Source: Streptomyces sp. NBC_01335 (lineage in GTDB: Bacteria; Actinomycetota; Actinomycetes; Streptomycetales; Streptomycetaceae). Taken from it: 64,000 nucleotides of DNA. Shown one piece after another: positions 35,171-44,284 of the stretch (positions are counted from its first letter, which is position 1; every line of letters starts with the position of its first letter). The stretch spans positions 4,989,001 to 5,053,000 of the forward strand of contig NZ_CP108370.1 of the NCBI RefSeq assembly GCF_035953295.1. Reading direction: 5' to 3'. A program made the translations under genes and the position numbers. The notes beneath the pieces were generated by a model, which was not told the DNA's origin, did not search any database, and saw nothing but the letters and a program-made list of their open reading frames with translations.

Positions 35171-35491
35171 ATGGGTGTGGAAGCCACACCGCCGATCACC
35201 CTCGTCGTCACCGGCCGGATCACCCGCGCCGACGTACCCGGGCTCTGTGCCGCGCTCGACCGGCTCCTGGCCGCCCCCGAGCGGGCCGGCGCCCCGGTGG
35301 AGTGCGACCTGGCGGGAGTGGTCCGCCCCGGCCTCACCGTCGTGGAGGCGCTCGCCCGGCTCTCCCTCACCGTCCGCCGGGCGGGCCGGGGCCCGCTGCG
35401 GCTGCGCGGCACACCGCCCGAACTGCGCACCCTGCTGGACCTGGTGGGGCTGGCCGACCTGGCGGGCGTCACCGACGCGCCCTCGCCCTGA
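35171..35491 (+). CDS. Small STAS-domain-like protein
   Basis: 106 residues from ATG 35171, 7 bases after GGGGA; an in-frame ATG at 35144 is an alternative. The pattern of alternating strands and helices (ITLVVTGRITRADVPGLCAA, then VECDLAGVVRPGLTVVEALA, then LRGTPPELRTLLDLVGLADL) resembles anti-sigma-factor antagonists of the SpoIIAA type. The usual phosphorylatable Ser in the middle motif (here VVRPGLTV) is not obvious; Thr may replace it. Partner unknown. Confidence 0.65.
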   Translation: MGVEATPPITLVVTGRITRADVPGLCAALDRLLAAPERAGAPVECDLAGVVRPGLTVVEALARLSLTVRRAGRGPLRLRGTPPELRTLLDLVGLADLAGVTDAPSP

Positions 35492-35559
35492 GGCGCGCGG
35501 TCACTTCCCGCCGGGTCGCCTGCGCGCGGCTCTCTTCCCGCCGGCCGCCTCCCGTCGGC

Positions 35560-36651
35560 TCACTCCTCGACGGCTGCCTTCCCGTCGGCCGCTTTCCCGT
35601 CGGCTGCCTTCCCGTCGGCGTCCAGCGTCTCCGGCAGCCCGAACAGCGGGAACCAGCGCGGGGTGTCCAGGAAGCAGTGCATCCCGGTGATCGCACCGTC
35701 CTGGATGTCGATGACCTGCAGGGCCCACGGCACGAACCCGGGTCCGTCCGGGTTCGGCTTGTAGTGGGCGAAGGCCGGAGTGCCGTTGGCGACGGTCGCC
35801 ACCAGCCGGGAGCCCGCGCAGCTCGCACCGATGGAGAGCATGAAGCCGGTGATGTCGTCGTGCCCCCGGAGCCAGAGGTCGAACGGCGGCATGGTCATCA
35901 CGGCGTCCTCGTGGAGGAGCGCGGTGAGCGCCTTCATGTCGTACCCCTCGAAGGCGGCGACGTACCGCTCCAGAAGTCTGCGCTGCTCCTCGTCGAGCGG
36001 GTCGGCGGTGTCCGGGCCGCGCTCCCCGGCCTCGGCCAGGGTGGCGCGGGCCCGCTGGAGGGCGCTGTTGACCGAGGCGACGGAGGTGTCGAGGAGCTCG
36101 GCGACCTCGGCCGCCTTCCACGCGAGGACCTCGCGCAGGATGAGCACCACCCGCTGCTTCGGCGGCAGGTGCTGGAGCGCCGCGACGAAGGCGAGCCGCA
36201 CGGACTCACGCGCCACGGCCGCCTCCGCCGGGTCGGCGGCCGACGGAAGGACCCGGCCGTCCGGCATCGGCTCCAGCCAGGTGTTCTCCGGCAGCGGGTT
36301 GAGCGCGGCCTGCGCGAGGGGCGTCGGCCCGGACAGGTCGACGGGCCGGGCGCGCTTGTTGCCGGCCGTCAGCATGTCCAGACAGACGTTGGTCGCGATC
36401 CGGTACAGCCACGAGCGCAGCGACGAACGCCCCTCGAACTTCTCGAAGTTGCGCCAGGCGCGCACCATCGTGTCCTGGACCGCGTCCTCGGCCTCGAACG
36501 CCGAACCGAGCATCCGGTAGCAGTACCCGGTCAGTTCGACCCGGTGCCCCTCCAGCCGGCTCTCGACGCTCGATGCCTCCGCGCCGTCCGCCGCACCCTC
36601 CACGCCGCGCGCCGCCGCGTCTTCCGCGGCCGCCGTCGTGAGATCACCCAT
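35560..36651 (-). CDS. ECF sigma factor with SnoaL-like C-terminal domain (SigG type)
   Basis: 363 residues from ATG 36651, with AGGGG 7 bases upstream. Region 2 is near residues 40-110 (YCYRMLGSAFEAEDAVQDTM, WLYRIATNVCLDML). The linker has TWLEPMPDGRVLP. Region 4 lies near 170-225 (LPPKQRVVLILREVLAWKAA). A NTF2/SnoaL-like domain fills the C terminus (MTMPPFDLWLRGHDDITGF, MHCFLDTPRWFPLFGLP). This group, like mycobacterial SigG, has no separate anti-sigma gene; its C-terminal domain is thought to control activity. The last ~20 residues are ADGKA repeats. Confidence 0.92.
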   Translation of the reverse strand: MGDLTTAAAEDAAARGVEGAADGAEASSVESRLEGHRVELTGYCYRMLGSAFEAEDAVQDTMVRAWRNFEKFEGRSSLRSWLYRIATNVCLDMLTAGNKRARPVDLSGPTPLAQAALNPLPENTWLEPMPDGRVLPSAADPAEAAVARESVRLAFVAALQHLPPKQRVVLILREVLAWKAAEVAELLDTSVASVNSALQRARATLAEAGERGPDTADPLDEEQRRLLERYVAAFEGYDMKALTALLHEDAVMTMPPFDLWLRGHDDITGFMLSIGASCAGSRLVATVANGTPAFAHYKPNPDGPGFVPWALQVIDIQDGAITGMHCFLDTPRWFPLFGLPETLDADGKAADGKAADGKAAVEE

Positions 36652-36755
36652 CGCTCTACCCCTGTCGCGCTGTGACACCGCCCCCCGCAGTCAGGAAGCT
36701 ACCGCAGCGCACGCACACGCGGGCGGGAAGCGCACAACCGCTCAGGCCGGACGGA

Positions 36756-38096
36756 TCAGCGGGCGACGGCCATCGCGGCGTGCTGCGGGTGGGCCTTCCG
36801 CTCGGCCCGCGCGCACCGCGATCCGTACAGCGTCACGGAGGTGACGCCGAGCACCGCGAGGAGCCCGAGCCCGACCGTGCCGGTCCAGCCGCCCGCGTGG
36901 AAGGCGACCGCGCCGAGCGTGCCGCCGGCGCTGGAGCCCAGGTAGTACGAGGACTGGTAGAGCGCCGACGCCTGGGCGCGGCCCGTGGTGGCCGTACGGC
37001 TCACCGAGGAGGAGGCGACCGCGTGGCCGGCGAAGAACCCCGCGGTGATCAGGACCAGGCCCAGCAGCACCGCGACCAGCTGGTCGGCGAGTGAGAGCAG
37101 CAGCCCGGCGGCGGTGGTGGAGACCGCGAGGTAGAGCGCGCCCCGGCGGCCGAGCCGGCCGACCAGACGGCCCGCCGCGGCGGAGGAGACCGTACCGACG
37201 AGGTAGACGAGGAAGATCGAACCGACCACGCCCTGCGGGAGGTTGAACGGAGCCTCCACCAGCCGGTAGCCGATGACCGTGTAGACGGCGCCGAACACCG
37301 TCATGAAGAGCCCGCCGATGAGGAAGAGCCGGCGCAGCAGCGGATCGGCCAGGTGCCCGCCGACGGTCCGTACCAGCGCCTTCGGGTTGAGCGAGCCGGG
37401 GACGAAGTGCCGCGCCCGGGGCATCAGCAGGTGGAACGCGACCGCGCAGCCCACCGCCAGCAGACCGACCGCGCCGAGCGCGACCCGCCAGCCCCAGAGC
37501 TGGGCGATCCAGCCGGTCAGGATGCGCCCGCTCATGCCGCCGATGCTGTTGCCCGCCACGAACAGGCCGATCGCGGCGACCAGCGCCTTGGGCCGGACCT
37601 CCTCCGCGAGGAAGGCCATCGCGGAGGCGGGCAGCCCGGCCAGTGCCGCGCCCTGCACCGCGCGCAGGGCGATCAGCCAGCCCAGCGAGGGGGCGAACGG
37701 CACCAGCATGCCGAGGGTGACGGCGACGGTCAGCGAGGCGGTCATCATCTGCCGGCGGCCGAAGCGCTCGGAGAGCGCGCTCAGCGGCAGCACGGCGAGG
37801 GCCAGCGCCCCCGTCGCGGCGGAGACCGTCCAGCTCGCCTGCCCGGCCGAGGCGCCGAACGACGCGGAGACCGAGGGCAGCAGGGCCTGGGTGGAGTAGA
37901 GGAGGGCGAACGTCGCGACACCGGCGGCGAAGAGCCCGAAGCTCATCCGGCGGTAGCCGGGGCGGCCGGGGTCGAGCCGCGTGTCGCCCGGGGCGGCGGC
38001 CGGTTCGGCGGAGGCCGGTTCGGCGGAGGTGTGCGGAGCGGGCTGTGCGGAGGCACCCACCACGACGGTGGATGCCCCGGTATCGGCAGGAGGCAT
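36756..38096 (-). CDS. MFS transporter
   Basis: 446 residues from ATG 38096. An Ala/Pro-rich N terminus of ~55 residues is followed by 12 membrane helices. SALSERFGRRQMM is the loop 2-3 motif of the drug/arabinose-exporter branch. It is read divergently from a LysR regulator 62 bp away, which probably controls it. Substrate unknown. Confidence 0.9.
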   Translation of the reverse strand: MPPADTGASTVVVGASAQPAPHTSAEPASAEPAAAPGDTRLDPGRPGYRRMSFGLFAAGVATFALLYSTQALLPSVSASFGASAGQASWTVSAATGALALAVLPLSALSERFGRRQMMTASLTVAVTLGMLVPFAPSLGWLIALRAVQGAALAGLPASAMAFLAEEVRPKALVAAIGLFVAGNSIGGMSGRILTGWIAQLWGWRVALGAVGLLAVGCAVAFHLLMPRARHFVPGSLNPKALVRTVGGHLADPLLRRLFLIGGLFMTVFGAVYTVIGYRLVEAPFNLPQGVVGSIFLVYLVGTVSSAAAGRLVGRLGRRGALYLAVSTTAAGLLLSLADQLVAVLLGLVLITAGFFAGHAVASSSVSRTATTGRAQASALYQSSYYLGSSAGGTLGAVAFHAGGWTGTVGLGLLAVLGVTSVTLYGSRCARAERKAHPQHAAMAVAR

Positions 38097-38158
38097 GGTT
38101 CGACGGTAGGCCGGGGCGTTTGATGCGTCCAATGCACGAAACCGCGATAATCGTTCCC

Positions 38159-39112
38159 ATGGTGCATGACCGCAGCTCACAGCCTCGACTGTCACCGAGC
38201 AGTTACGAAGAAGACATCCGCGCGGTCCTCGCGCCCCGGCTCGCGTACTTCGAGGCGGTCGCCCGCCACGAGCACGTCACCCGGGCCGCGCACGAGCTCG
38301 GGGTGCCCCAGTCCACGCTGTCGCGGGCCATGGTCCGCCTCGAAGAGGACCTCGGCGTCGCCCTGTTCGCCCGCCGGGGCCGGACCGTCTCCCTCACCCC
38401 CGCCGGACGCACCTTCCTCGGCTCGGCGGAACGCGCCCTCGCCGAGGTGGAGAAGGCCGCCGACTCCGTACGGGCCGACGCCGACCCGGCCTCCGGCAAG
38501 GTCGCGTTCGGGTTCCTGCACACCATGGGCTCGGAGACCGTACCCGCGCTCATCCGCGCCTTCCGCGTCGACCACCCGGGCGTCCGCTTCCAGTTGGTGC
38601 AGAACTACGGCGAGGCGATGATCGAGCGGCTGCGCGCCGGGAAGCTGGACCTCTGCCTCACCTCACCGGTCCCGGACGCGCCCGACCTGGTGGCCCGCCG
38701 GCTGGACGAGCAGCGGCTGCGGCTGGTCGTCCCCGACGACCACCGACTGGCGGCCCGCCGCCGGGTCCGGCTCGCGGAGGCCGCCGACGAGACCTTCGTG
38801 ACCCTGGAACCGGGGTACGGCCTGCGGCGGATCACCGACGACCTCTGCGCGGAGGCCGGGTTCGTGCCGAGGATCGCGTTCGAGGGCGAGGAGGCGGAGA
38901 CCCTGCGCGGGCTGGTCGCCGCCGGGCTCGGCGTCGCCCTGCTCCCGCCGCCCGCCGTCGCCCGCCCGGGGGTCGTGGAGCTGACGGTCACCGCGCCGCG
39001 CGCGGTCCGCGAGATCGGCGTCGCCTGGCTGGACGGCCACCCGGACACCCCGCCGGTCGCCGCCTTCAAGCAGTTCCTGATCTCCCGGCGCGGACACCTG
39101 CTGCCGGACTGA
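38159..39112 (+). CDS. LysR-family transcriptional regulator
   Basis: 317 residues. N-terminal winged helix: YFEAVARHEHVTRAAHELGV followed by PQSTLSRAMVRLEEDLGVAL and LFARRGRTVSLTPAG. The C-terminal co-inducer domain starts near residue 110 (VAFGFLHTMGSETVPALIR). The intergenic region holds TTGATGCGTCCAA (T-N11-A with a TTG/CAA dyad, around 38120) and CGATAATCG (about 38145), possible LysR sites. Likely activator of the divergent MFS gene. Confidence 0.92.
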   Translation: MVHDRSSQPRLSPSSYEEDIRAVLAPRLAYFEAVARHEHVTRAAHELGVPQSTLSRAMVRLEEDLGVALFARRGRTVSLTPAGRTFLGSAERALAEVEKAADSVRADADPASGKVAFGFLHTMGSETVPALIRAFRVDHPGVRFQLVQNYGEAMIERLRAGKLDLCLTSPVPDAPDLVARRLDEQRLRLVVPDDHRLAARRRVRLAEAADETFVTLEPGYGLRRITDDLCAEAGFVPRIAFEGEEAETLRGLVAAGLGVALLPPPAVARPGVVELTVTAPRAVREIGVAWLDGHPDTPPVAAFKQFLISRRGHLLPD

Positions 39113-39238
39113 ACCCCGCCGTGCCGCGTCGCGCGGCGACGCCCTCCGCCCACTCAACCAGGTAATAAAGCACGGCCGTTGAGTAGCCGCACTCAGGTGC
39201 GGGCTACGCGGGGCGCTGGAGGATGACGGCACAGCCCA

Positions 39239-39279
39239 AGGGCTGCCCCGTGATCCACCACGGATCACGGGACAGCCCT
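39239..39279. repeat. 18-bp imperfect hairpin in the leader of the DUF2238 gene
   Basis: Arms 39239-39256 and 39262-39279 pair at 17 of 18 positions around a 5-nt loop, just upstream of the ribosome site. The arm sequence AGGGCTGTCCCGTGATCC reminds me of ends of streptomycete insertion elements; a regulatory hairpin is the alternative. Confidence 0.6.
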
Positions 39280-39298
39280 CAGACACGAGGAGCGCGAG

Positions 39299-39979
39299 AT
39301 GTCCGCCATCCATCCGTCCGAGGACCTTTCGACGGACGTCCCGCCGGCCACCGGTCGCACCGGCCGCCTGCTCCCCGCCGTTCTCGCGCCCGCCGTCGCC
39401 GCGGCGCTCGCGGTGTCCGCCTGGGGCGCCAAGGAACCCGGTACCTGGGTGCTGGAAACGGTGTGGGTGATGCTGGGGCTGCCGGTCCTGTTCCTGCTGC
39501 GCCGGAGGTTCCCGCTGAGTGGCCTGCTCTGCGGACTGCTGGCCGTCCACGCCCTCGTTCTCATGGTGGGCGGGCACTACACCTACGCCGAGGTTCCGGC
39601 CGGTGACTGGGTGCGTGACCGGTTCGGCCTGGAACGCAACCCGTACGACCGCCTCGGCCACCTCATGCAGGGATTCGTGCCCGCCGTCCTGGTCCGGGAA
39701 CTCCTCGTCCGCACCTCGCCCCTGCGCGGCAGCCGCTGGCTCCCACCGCTGACCGTGTGCGCCTGCCTCGCCTTCAGCGCCGTCTTCGAGATGCTGGAGT
39801 GGCTGGCCGCCGTGACCGGAGGACAGGCCGCCGACTCGTTCCTCGCCACCCAGGGCGACGTGTGGGACACCCAGTGGGACATGTTCTGCGCGCTGATCGG
39901 CGCCGTCCTCTCCCTGCTCCTCCTCAGCCGCCCGCACGACCGCAGCCTCGCCCGCCTCGCGGCGCACCGGAAGCTCTGA
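39299..39979 (+). CDS. DUF2238 (YjdF-like) integral membrane protein
   Basis: 226 residues from ATG 39299 with GGAG upstream. Six or so membrane helices. Family hallmarks are the conserved polar motifs inside the membrane: HYTYAEVPAGDW, RNPYDRLGHLMQGFVPA, FEMLEWLAA and DTQWDMFCALIGA. Function of the family is not known. A long hairpin lies between the upstream LysR gene and this start. Confidence 0.85.
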   Translation: MSAIHPSEDLSTDVPPATGRTGRLLPAVLAPAVAAALAVSAWGAKEPGTWVLETVWVMLGLPVLFLLRRRFPLSGLLCGLLAVHALVLMVGGHYTYAEVPAGDWVRDRFGLERNPYDRLGHLMQGFVPAVLVRELLVRTSPLRGSRWLPPLTVCACLAFSAVFEMLEWLAAVTGGQAADSFLATQGDVWDTQWDMFCALIGAVLSLLLLSRPHDRSLARLAAHRKL

Positions 39980-40005
39980 CCGGCGAGGTCGCCCCGCGCC
40001 CCGCT

Positions 40006-40791
40006 TCAGTGCCGCAGCGACCGGCCGAAACCGGCGGCCAACGGCATCCGCAGGCCCAGCGGCGGCGGCGCGGCCAGCGCGTCCTCGACCGGCCGGGCGT
40101 AGGAGCGGTCGAAGAGCGAGCCCTGGACGAAGTCGGCGGCCAGCGCCACCACTTCCGCCCGGTGCTGGCGGAGCGCGTGCCCGTCCGAGTGGACCTCGAA
40201 GCGGCAGATGTCCCGGTTGGCCTTCTTGGCCCGGGAGGCCAGCCGGAAGGAGAGCTCGGGGTCGGTGCGGGTGTCGTTGGTGCCGTGCACGATGAGCACC
40301 CGGCGCCCGGCGAGCTGCTTCACCGGCTCGGCCGCCGTCTCCGGCGCGGTGTGCGCCGGAGGGCCGGCCCGCCCCGGCAGCCAGGGGGCCATCGCCAGTA
40401 CCGCGGAGACCGCCGGATGCCCGGCCGCCCGCAGCGCCGCCCGGCCGCCCATGCCGTGGCCGACGAGACAGACCGGCACGTCGCCGTAGCGGCGTACCAC
40501 CTCGTCCGCCGCCCACCCGGCGTCCGCCGCCGGGTCGGCGTCCTGGGCGTTCCAGCCGCGGTGGCGGTAGTGCAGGACGTGCACCGTCAGCCCGTCCTCC
40601 CGGCCGGCCCGCGCCAGCGCCCGCGCGAACGGAAGCTGGCCGGCGTAGGAGAGCGGGGACGGCTTGCGACGGGATTCGGCGGCGCCGTCCGGGAGCAGCA
40701 GGACGACACCACCGACCTCCGAGGACGGTCCCGCGGCCCGGACGGAGCGTCCGAGCCGTGCGGTGGGCAGGGGAAGCGCGCGCATGGCCAT
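40006..40791 (-). CDS. Alpha/beta-hydrolase-fold protein lacking the nucleophile
   Basis: 261 residues. The fold is clear: VVLLLPDGAA strand and loop, HVLHYRHRGW, the nucleophile elbow VCLVGHGMGGRAAL, the acid in IVHGTNDTRTDPE and the His in HSDGHALRQH. At the elbow the usual Ser of GxSxG is replaced by Gly (GHGMG), so ordinary ester hydrolysis is unlikely. It may be a binding protein or use another mechanism. Confidence 0.85.
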   Translation of the reverse strand: MAMRALPLPTARLGRSVRAAGPSSEVGGVVLLLPDGAAESRRKPSPLSYAGQLPFARALARAGREDGLTVHVLHYRHRGWNAQDADPAADAGWAADEVVRRYGDVPVCLVGHGMGGRAALRAAGHPAVSAVLAMAPWLPGRAGPPAHTAPETAAEPVKQLAGRRVLIVHGTNDTRTDPELSFRLASRAKKANRDICRFEVHSDGHALRQHRAEVVALAADFVQGSLFDRSYARPVEDALAAPPPLGLRMPLAAGFGRSLRH

Positions 40792-40865
40792 AACGGAACA
40801 TTGTCAGAAGCGCGGGTGTACACCACCTGTCCTCACCATCACTGTTACGTATCTTCACTCGGCCA

Positions 40866-40879
40866 TCTACGCGCGTAGG
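40866..40879. promoter_or_regulatory. Nucleoside-regulon operator, copy 3 (add promoter)
   Basis: TCTACGCGCGTAGG, 13 of 14 matches. A -10 box TAGAGT follows at 40883-40888, six bases before the start codon. Confidence 0.75.
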
Positions 40880-40894
40880 CGCTAGAGTGCGCAG

Positions 40895-42049
40895 ATGACG
40901 AGCCAGCTCCGTGACGTCCCCGACGCCGACCAGATCCGCCGCGCCCCGAAGGTGCTCCTCCACGACCATCTCGACGGCGGGCTGCGCCCCGGCACCATCG
41001 TCGAACTCGCCCTGGCACAGGGGTACGAGGACCTGCCGGAGACCGATCCCGACAAGCTGGGCACCTGGTTCCGCGAGGCGGCCGACTCCGGTTCGCTGGA
41101 GCGCTACCTGGAGACCTTCGCCCACACCTGCGCCGTCATGCAGACCCGTGACGCGCTCTTCCGGGTCGCCTCCGAGTGCGCCCAGGACCTCGCCGAGGAC
41201 GGCGTCGTCTACGCCGAGGTGCGGTACGCCCCCGAGCAGCACCTGACCGGCGGGCTCACCCTCGAAGAGGTCGTGGCGGCGGTCAACGACGGCTTCCGCG
41301 AAGGGGAGCGGCTGGCCCGCGAGGACGGCCGGCGCATCCGGGTCGGCGCCCTGCTCACCGCGATGCGGCACGCCGCCCGCTCGCTGGAGATCGCCGAACT
41401 CGCCAACCGCCACCGGGACTCCGGGGTCGTGGGCTTCGACATCGCGGGCGCCGAGGCCGGCTTCCCTCCCACCCGCCACCTGGACGCCTTCGAGTACCTC
41501 AAGCGGGAGAACAACCACTTCACCATCCACGCGGGCGAGGCGTTCGGCCTCCCGTCGATCTGGCAGGCCCTCCAGTGGTGCGGCGCCGACCGGCTCGGCC
41601 ACGGGGTCCGGATCATCGACGACATCGAGGTCGCCGAGGACGGCACGGTCAAGCTCGGCCGCCTCGCCAGTTACGTCCGGGACAAGCGCATCCCGCTGGA
41701 GCTCTGCCCCACCTCGAACCTCCAGACCGGTGCCGCCCCCTCCTACGCGGAGCACCCGATCGGGCTGCTGCGCACCCTGCACTTCCGTGCCACGGTCAAT
41801 ACCGACAACCGCCTGATGAGCGGGACCAGCATGAGCCAGGAATTCGAGCGGCTGACCGAGACTTTCGGATACACGCTCGACGACATGCAGTGGTTCACCG
41901 TCAATGCGATGAAATCAGCATTCATTCCTTTCGATGAACGTCTCGCGATGATCAACGACGTGGTCAAGCCGGGATACGCCGAACTGAAGTCCGCATGGCT
42001 GTTCAGCCAGACCGCCACGACCAGCGTCTCCTCGGTCGAACAGAGCTGA
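40895..42049 (+). CDS. add: Adenosine deaminase
   Basis: 384 residues. It converts adenosine and deoxyadenosine to inosine and deoxyinosine. Zinc ligands and catalytic residues: [13 protein letters not shown] (HxHxD), IHAGEAFG (catalytic Glu), [11 protein letters not shown] (His) and CPTSN, with VNTDNRLMS replacing the usual DDP motif. The ATG sits six bases after a -10 box, so the mRNA appears leaderless. Its product feeds the purine nucleoside phosphorylase encoded near 55 kb under the same operator. Confidence 0.95.
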   Translation: MTSQLRDVPDADQIRRAPKVLLHDHLDGGLRPGTIVELALAQGYEDLPETDPDKLGTWFREAADSGSLERYLETFAHTCAVMQTRDALFRVASECAQDLAEDGVVYAEVRYAPEQHLTGGLTLEEVVAAVNDGFREGERLAREDGRRIRVGALLTAMRHAARSLEIAELANRHRDSGVVGFDIAGAEAGFPPTRHLDAFEYLKRENNHFTIHAGEAFGLPSIWQALQWCGADRLGHGVRIIDDIEVAEDGTVKLGRLASYVRDKRIPLELCPTSNLQTGAAPSYAEHPIGLLRTLHFRATVNTDNRLMSGTSMSQEFERLTETFGYTLDDMQWFTVNAMKSAFIPFDERLAMINDVVKPGYAELKSAWLFSQTATTSVSSVEQS

Positions 42050-42062
42050 ACGAGCGCATTCC

Positions 42063-42098
42063 GGAAGGGCCGGGGAACGCATTTCCCGGCCCTTTTCC
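42063..42098 (+). terminator. Terminator of add
   Basis: AAGGGCCGGG (42065-42074) pairs with CCCGGCCCTT around a short loop and is followed by TT, a good intrinsic terminator. Confidence 0.75.
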
Positions 42099-42182
42099 GC
42101 GTGTCGCGCCATTTGCGGAGCGGCGAGCCGGGTGGCTAGTTTGCAGAGCCGCTCGCATCCCCTTTCCCCAAGGATGAATGTC

Positions 42183-42482
42183 ATGAAGCTCTCCTCCGCC
42201 CGCATCATCGGTGTCGCCGCTCTCGGTGCCGCTTTCGCCGCTGCCGCCGCCGGCAGTGCGTCCGCCGCCACGGCGCTCCCGCTCGACGCGGGCAGCTCCC
42301 TGCCCATCTCCACCGACGCGCTGGCGAACCTCGGCCACACCGCCCAGACCCTCCCGGTCAAGGAGACCACCGGCAGCCTCCTCGGCGGCAAGGCCACCGA
42401 CGCCGCCAAGCCCGTCACCCAGCTGCTCGGCGGCCTGCCGACCAAGGGCCTGACCGCGAACGGTCTCCCGATCGGCGGCTGA
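42183..42482 (+). CDS. Small secreted protein, function unknown
   Basis: 99 residues from ATG 42183, 8 bases after AAGGA; ATG 42174 is less likely. A signal peptide with AFAAAAAGSASAA leaves a mature chain of about 70 residues without Cys, rich in Gly, Leu and Thr and with LLGGK/LLGGL repeats. It could be a wall-associated protein. A similar small secreted protein of different sequence lies at 48432. Confidence 0.7.
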   Translation: MKLSSARIIGVAALGAAFAAAAAGSASAATALPLDAGSSLPISTDALANLGHTAQTLPVKETTGSLLGGKATDAAKPVTQLLGGLPTKGLTANGLPIGG

Positions 42483-42518
42483 CCCGCCCGGGCCTTCCCG
42501 AGGGGAGCCCGTACGCCA

Positions 42519-42553
42519 GTGGGGCACCCGGCCTGTCAGGCCGGGTGCCCCAC
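42519..42553. terminator. Bidirectional terminator between convergent genes
   Basis: 15-bp perfect stem (42519-42533 with 42539-42553). Confidence 0.75.
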
Positions 42554-42606
42554 CGCGTGCTCCGTGCTGTCGGTCGTCGTGAAGGCCGTCCCCCGTCGTA
42601 CCCGCG

Positions 42607-42822
42607 TCACCAGGCCGTCGCGGACGTGGTGCCCGACGAGGACTTCTCCCCGGGCAGCAGGATCCACAGCGCCAGATAGACCAGGAACTGCGGGCCGGGC
42701 AGCAGGCACGAGACCAGGAAGATGACGCGCATGGTCGTCGCGGAGGTGCCGAAGCGCTGGGCCAGCGCCGCGCACACTCCGCCGATCATGCGTCCGTCAC
42801 GAGGGCGAACCAGTGCGGCCAT
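42607..42822 (-). CDS. PspC-domain membrane protein
   Basis: 71 residues from ATG 42822 with AAGGAG upstream. The PspC motif is intact: LVRPRDGRMIGGVCAALAQR, FGTSATTMRVIFLVSCLLPG and LVYLALWILLPGE. Such small proteins have one or two membrane helices and take part in envelope-stress responses in other bacteria; the role here is not known. Confidence 0.85.
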   Translation of the reverse strand: MAALVRPRDGRMIGGVCAALAQRFGTSATTMRVIFLVSCLLPGPQFLVYLALWILLPGEKSSSGTTSATAW

Positions 42823-42914
42823 GGTGGGCTCCTTGGTGAACCGTCGGGGGAGCAGCCGCTGCGGCGCTCCCGATGTATCCATGGTCGCTCCACCGGCGGG
42901 GACGGTGCCTCCCT

Positions 42915-43466
42915 CTACGGTGCGACCCCGACCCTGGAAATCGTCGGGGTCGCGCCCTGAGGGGTCCCACCGGCCGCGTCCACGCCCTCCGGCGCGGGGG
43001 CACGGTGGTGCCGGCGGCGCAGCCGGGCCCGTACGAACGGCACCACCAGCAGATGCGCCAGCAGCACCCCCACCGTGTTCAGCAGCAGCGAGTCGATGTC
43101 GACCACCTGCCCGGGCACCCCGGTCTGCCCGAGCTCGATGGCGAGGGATACCAGCGCCCCGGCGGCGGTCGTACGGACCAGCGACGCCCACGGGGAGACG
43201 GTGAGCCGCGCGTCGGCCATCGGCAGCAGGAACCCGAGCGGCGCGAGCAGCAGCAGCCCCGCGCCGATGCGCCGCACCGCGGCCCCCGGTCCGAGCGCGA
43301 GGTCCGCCTTGATGCCGTCCAGCGGGGTGAAGTTCGCGGCGCTGATCCAGGGGACGTCCAGGGGACGCAGGGTCAGCCACCCGACGAGCACGAGATGCGC
43401 GAGGAGAAGCGTGAACCCCACCACGCGGAACAGGGTGACGGCCTTACCGCCGGGACCTTGACGCAC
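42915..43466 (-). CDS. VanZ-like membrane protein
   Basis: 183 residues from GTG 43466 (start somewhat uncertain). Four membrane helices with VanZ-family landmarks: LTLRPLDVPW after the first helix, NFTPLDGIKAD, GFLLPM, and IELGQTGVPGQVVDIDSLLLNTVGV split over two helices. The family includes the teicoplanin-resistance protein VanZ, but most members have no known role. Confidence 0.8.
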   Translation of the reverse strand: MRQGPGGKAVTLFRVVGFTLLLAHLVLVGWLTLRPLDVPWISAANFTPLDGIKADLALGPGAAVRRIGAGLLLLAPLGFLLPMADARLTVSPWASLVRTTAAGALVSLAIELGQTGVPGQVVDIDSLLLNTVGVLLAHLLVVPFVRARLRRRHHRAPAPEGVDAAGGTPQGATPTISRVGVAP

Positions 43467-43624
43467 GCCCCCCTAGACGCCCGGTCCTGAAGGAACGGTT
43501 CCGGGCAAACGGCTGGAAGTGGCGCAGACCACGGGACGCGCGCCCCCTCCGCCACGCGGCCACCGACCGCACCAGTGCCCTCACCGGTTCCCCACCGGCG
43601 TACCCGGCGGACCCGGGGTGCTGC

Positions 43625-44284
43625 TCAGCGGGGCGACGGAGACGGGGTGCTGACGGTCGGTACGTTCTGCGGCCGGGCCTTCGTCTCCGTGGTGCAGAGG
43701 TAGCCCCGGGGGGCGTAGTCGTCGCTCGGCCCGCCCAGCAGCACCGCGTCGCCGGTGACGAGCGTGGACTCCTCGGCGAACGTGCAGACCACCTGGGCCA
43801 GCGCCTCGGAGGACAGGTCCTCCGGCTGGGCGCTCAGCCGCAGGGCGCCCGCCGGATCGTCCGCGGTGCCCTCCCCGACGCTCAGGTCCGAGGGGACCGC
43901 GGTGGTGAAACCGGCCCGCCGCTCGGCGGTGAGCGGCGCCTGCCGGATCTGCGCCAGCAGCGCCCGCGCCAGGTCCAGGCGGCCACCGCCCCGGTCGGTG
44001 CCCGCGAGCGTCCGGTCCGCCGTCACCAGCTCCGACGCGCAGACCAGGTACACCCGCACCCGCTCGTCCGCCTCACGCGCCCCGGAGTCCGTACCGCTGG
44101 TGCGGCACGGCACCCGGGACGGTGCGGCCCCCGCGTCGACCGGCACCGAGGTGGAGCGGATGCCGCACCCGGCGGCCAGCGCGGCGGCGGCCACGGCGAG
44201 GACCACGGCCGTGAGCGGACGCCGCACGGGCGCGCCGGTCCGACGGGCGCGGTCCCGCGCCCCGCGACCGTTCCGCCGCCTCAC
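43625..44284 (-). CDS. Lipoprotein of the afsQ operon
   Basis: 219 residues. The N terminus is Arg-rich, then AVVLAVAAAALAAGC gives a lipobox. The outer part has four Cys and no recognised domain. The GTG start overlaps the afsQ2 stop, so it is co-translated with the sensor kinase. The same lipoprotein gene accompanies afsQ1-afsQ2 in S. coelicolor, where it may take part in signal input (inference). Confidence 0.85.
   Translation of the reverse strand: MRRRNGRGARDRARRTGAPVRRPLTAVVLAVAAAALAAGCGIRSTSVPVDAGAAPSRVPCRTSGTDSGAREADERVRVYLVCASELVTADRTLAGTDRGGGRLDLARALLAQIRQAPLTAERRAGFTTAVPSDLSVGEGTADDPAGALRLSAQPEDLSSEALAQVVCTFAEESTLVTGDAVLLGGPSDDYAPRGYLCTTETKARPQNVPTVSTPSPSPR

Noticed and set aside
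38663..41782. A 1039-codon minus-strand reading frame across lysR, the DUF2238 gene and add
   Set aside because: Antisense of three well-supported genes, with composition of a shadow frame and no domain.
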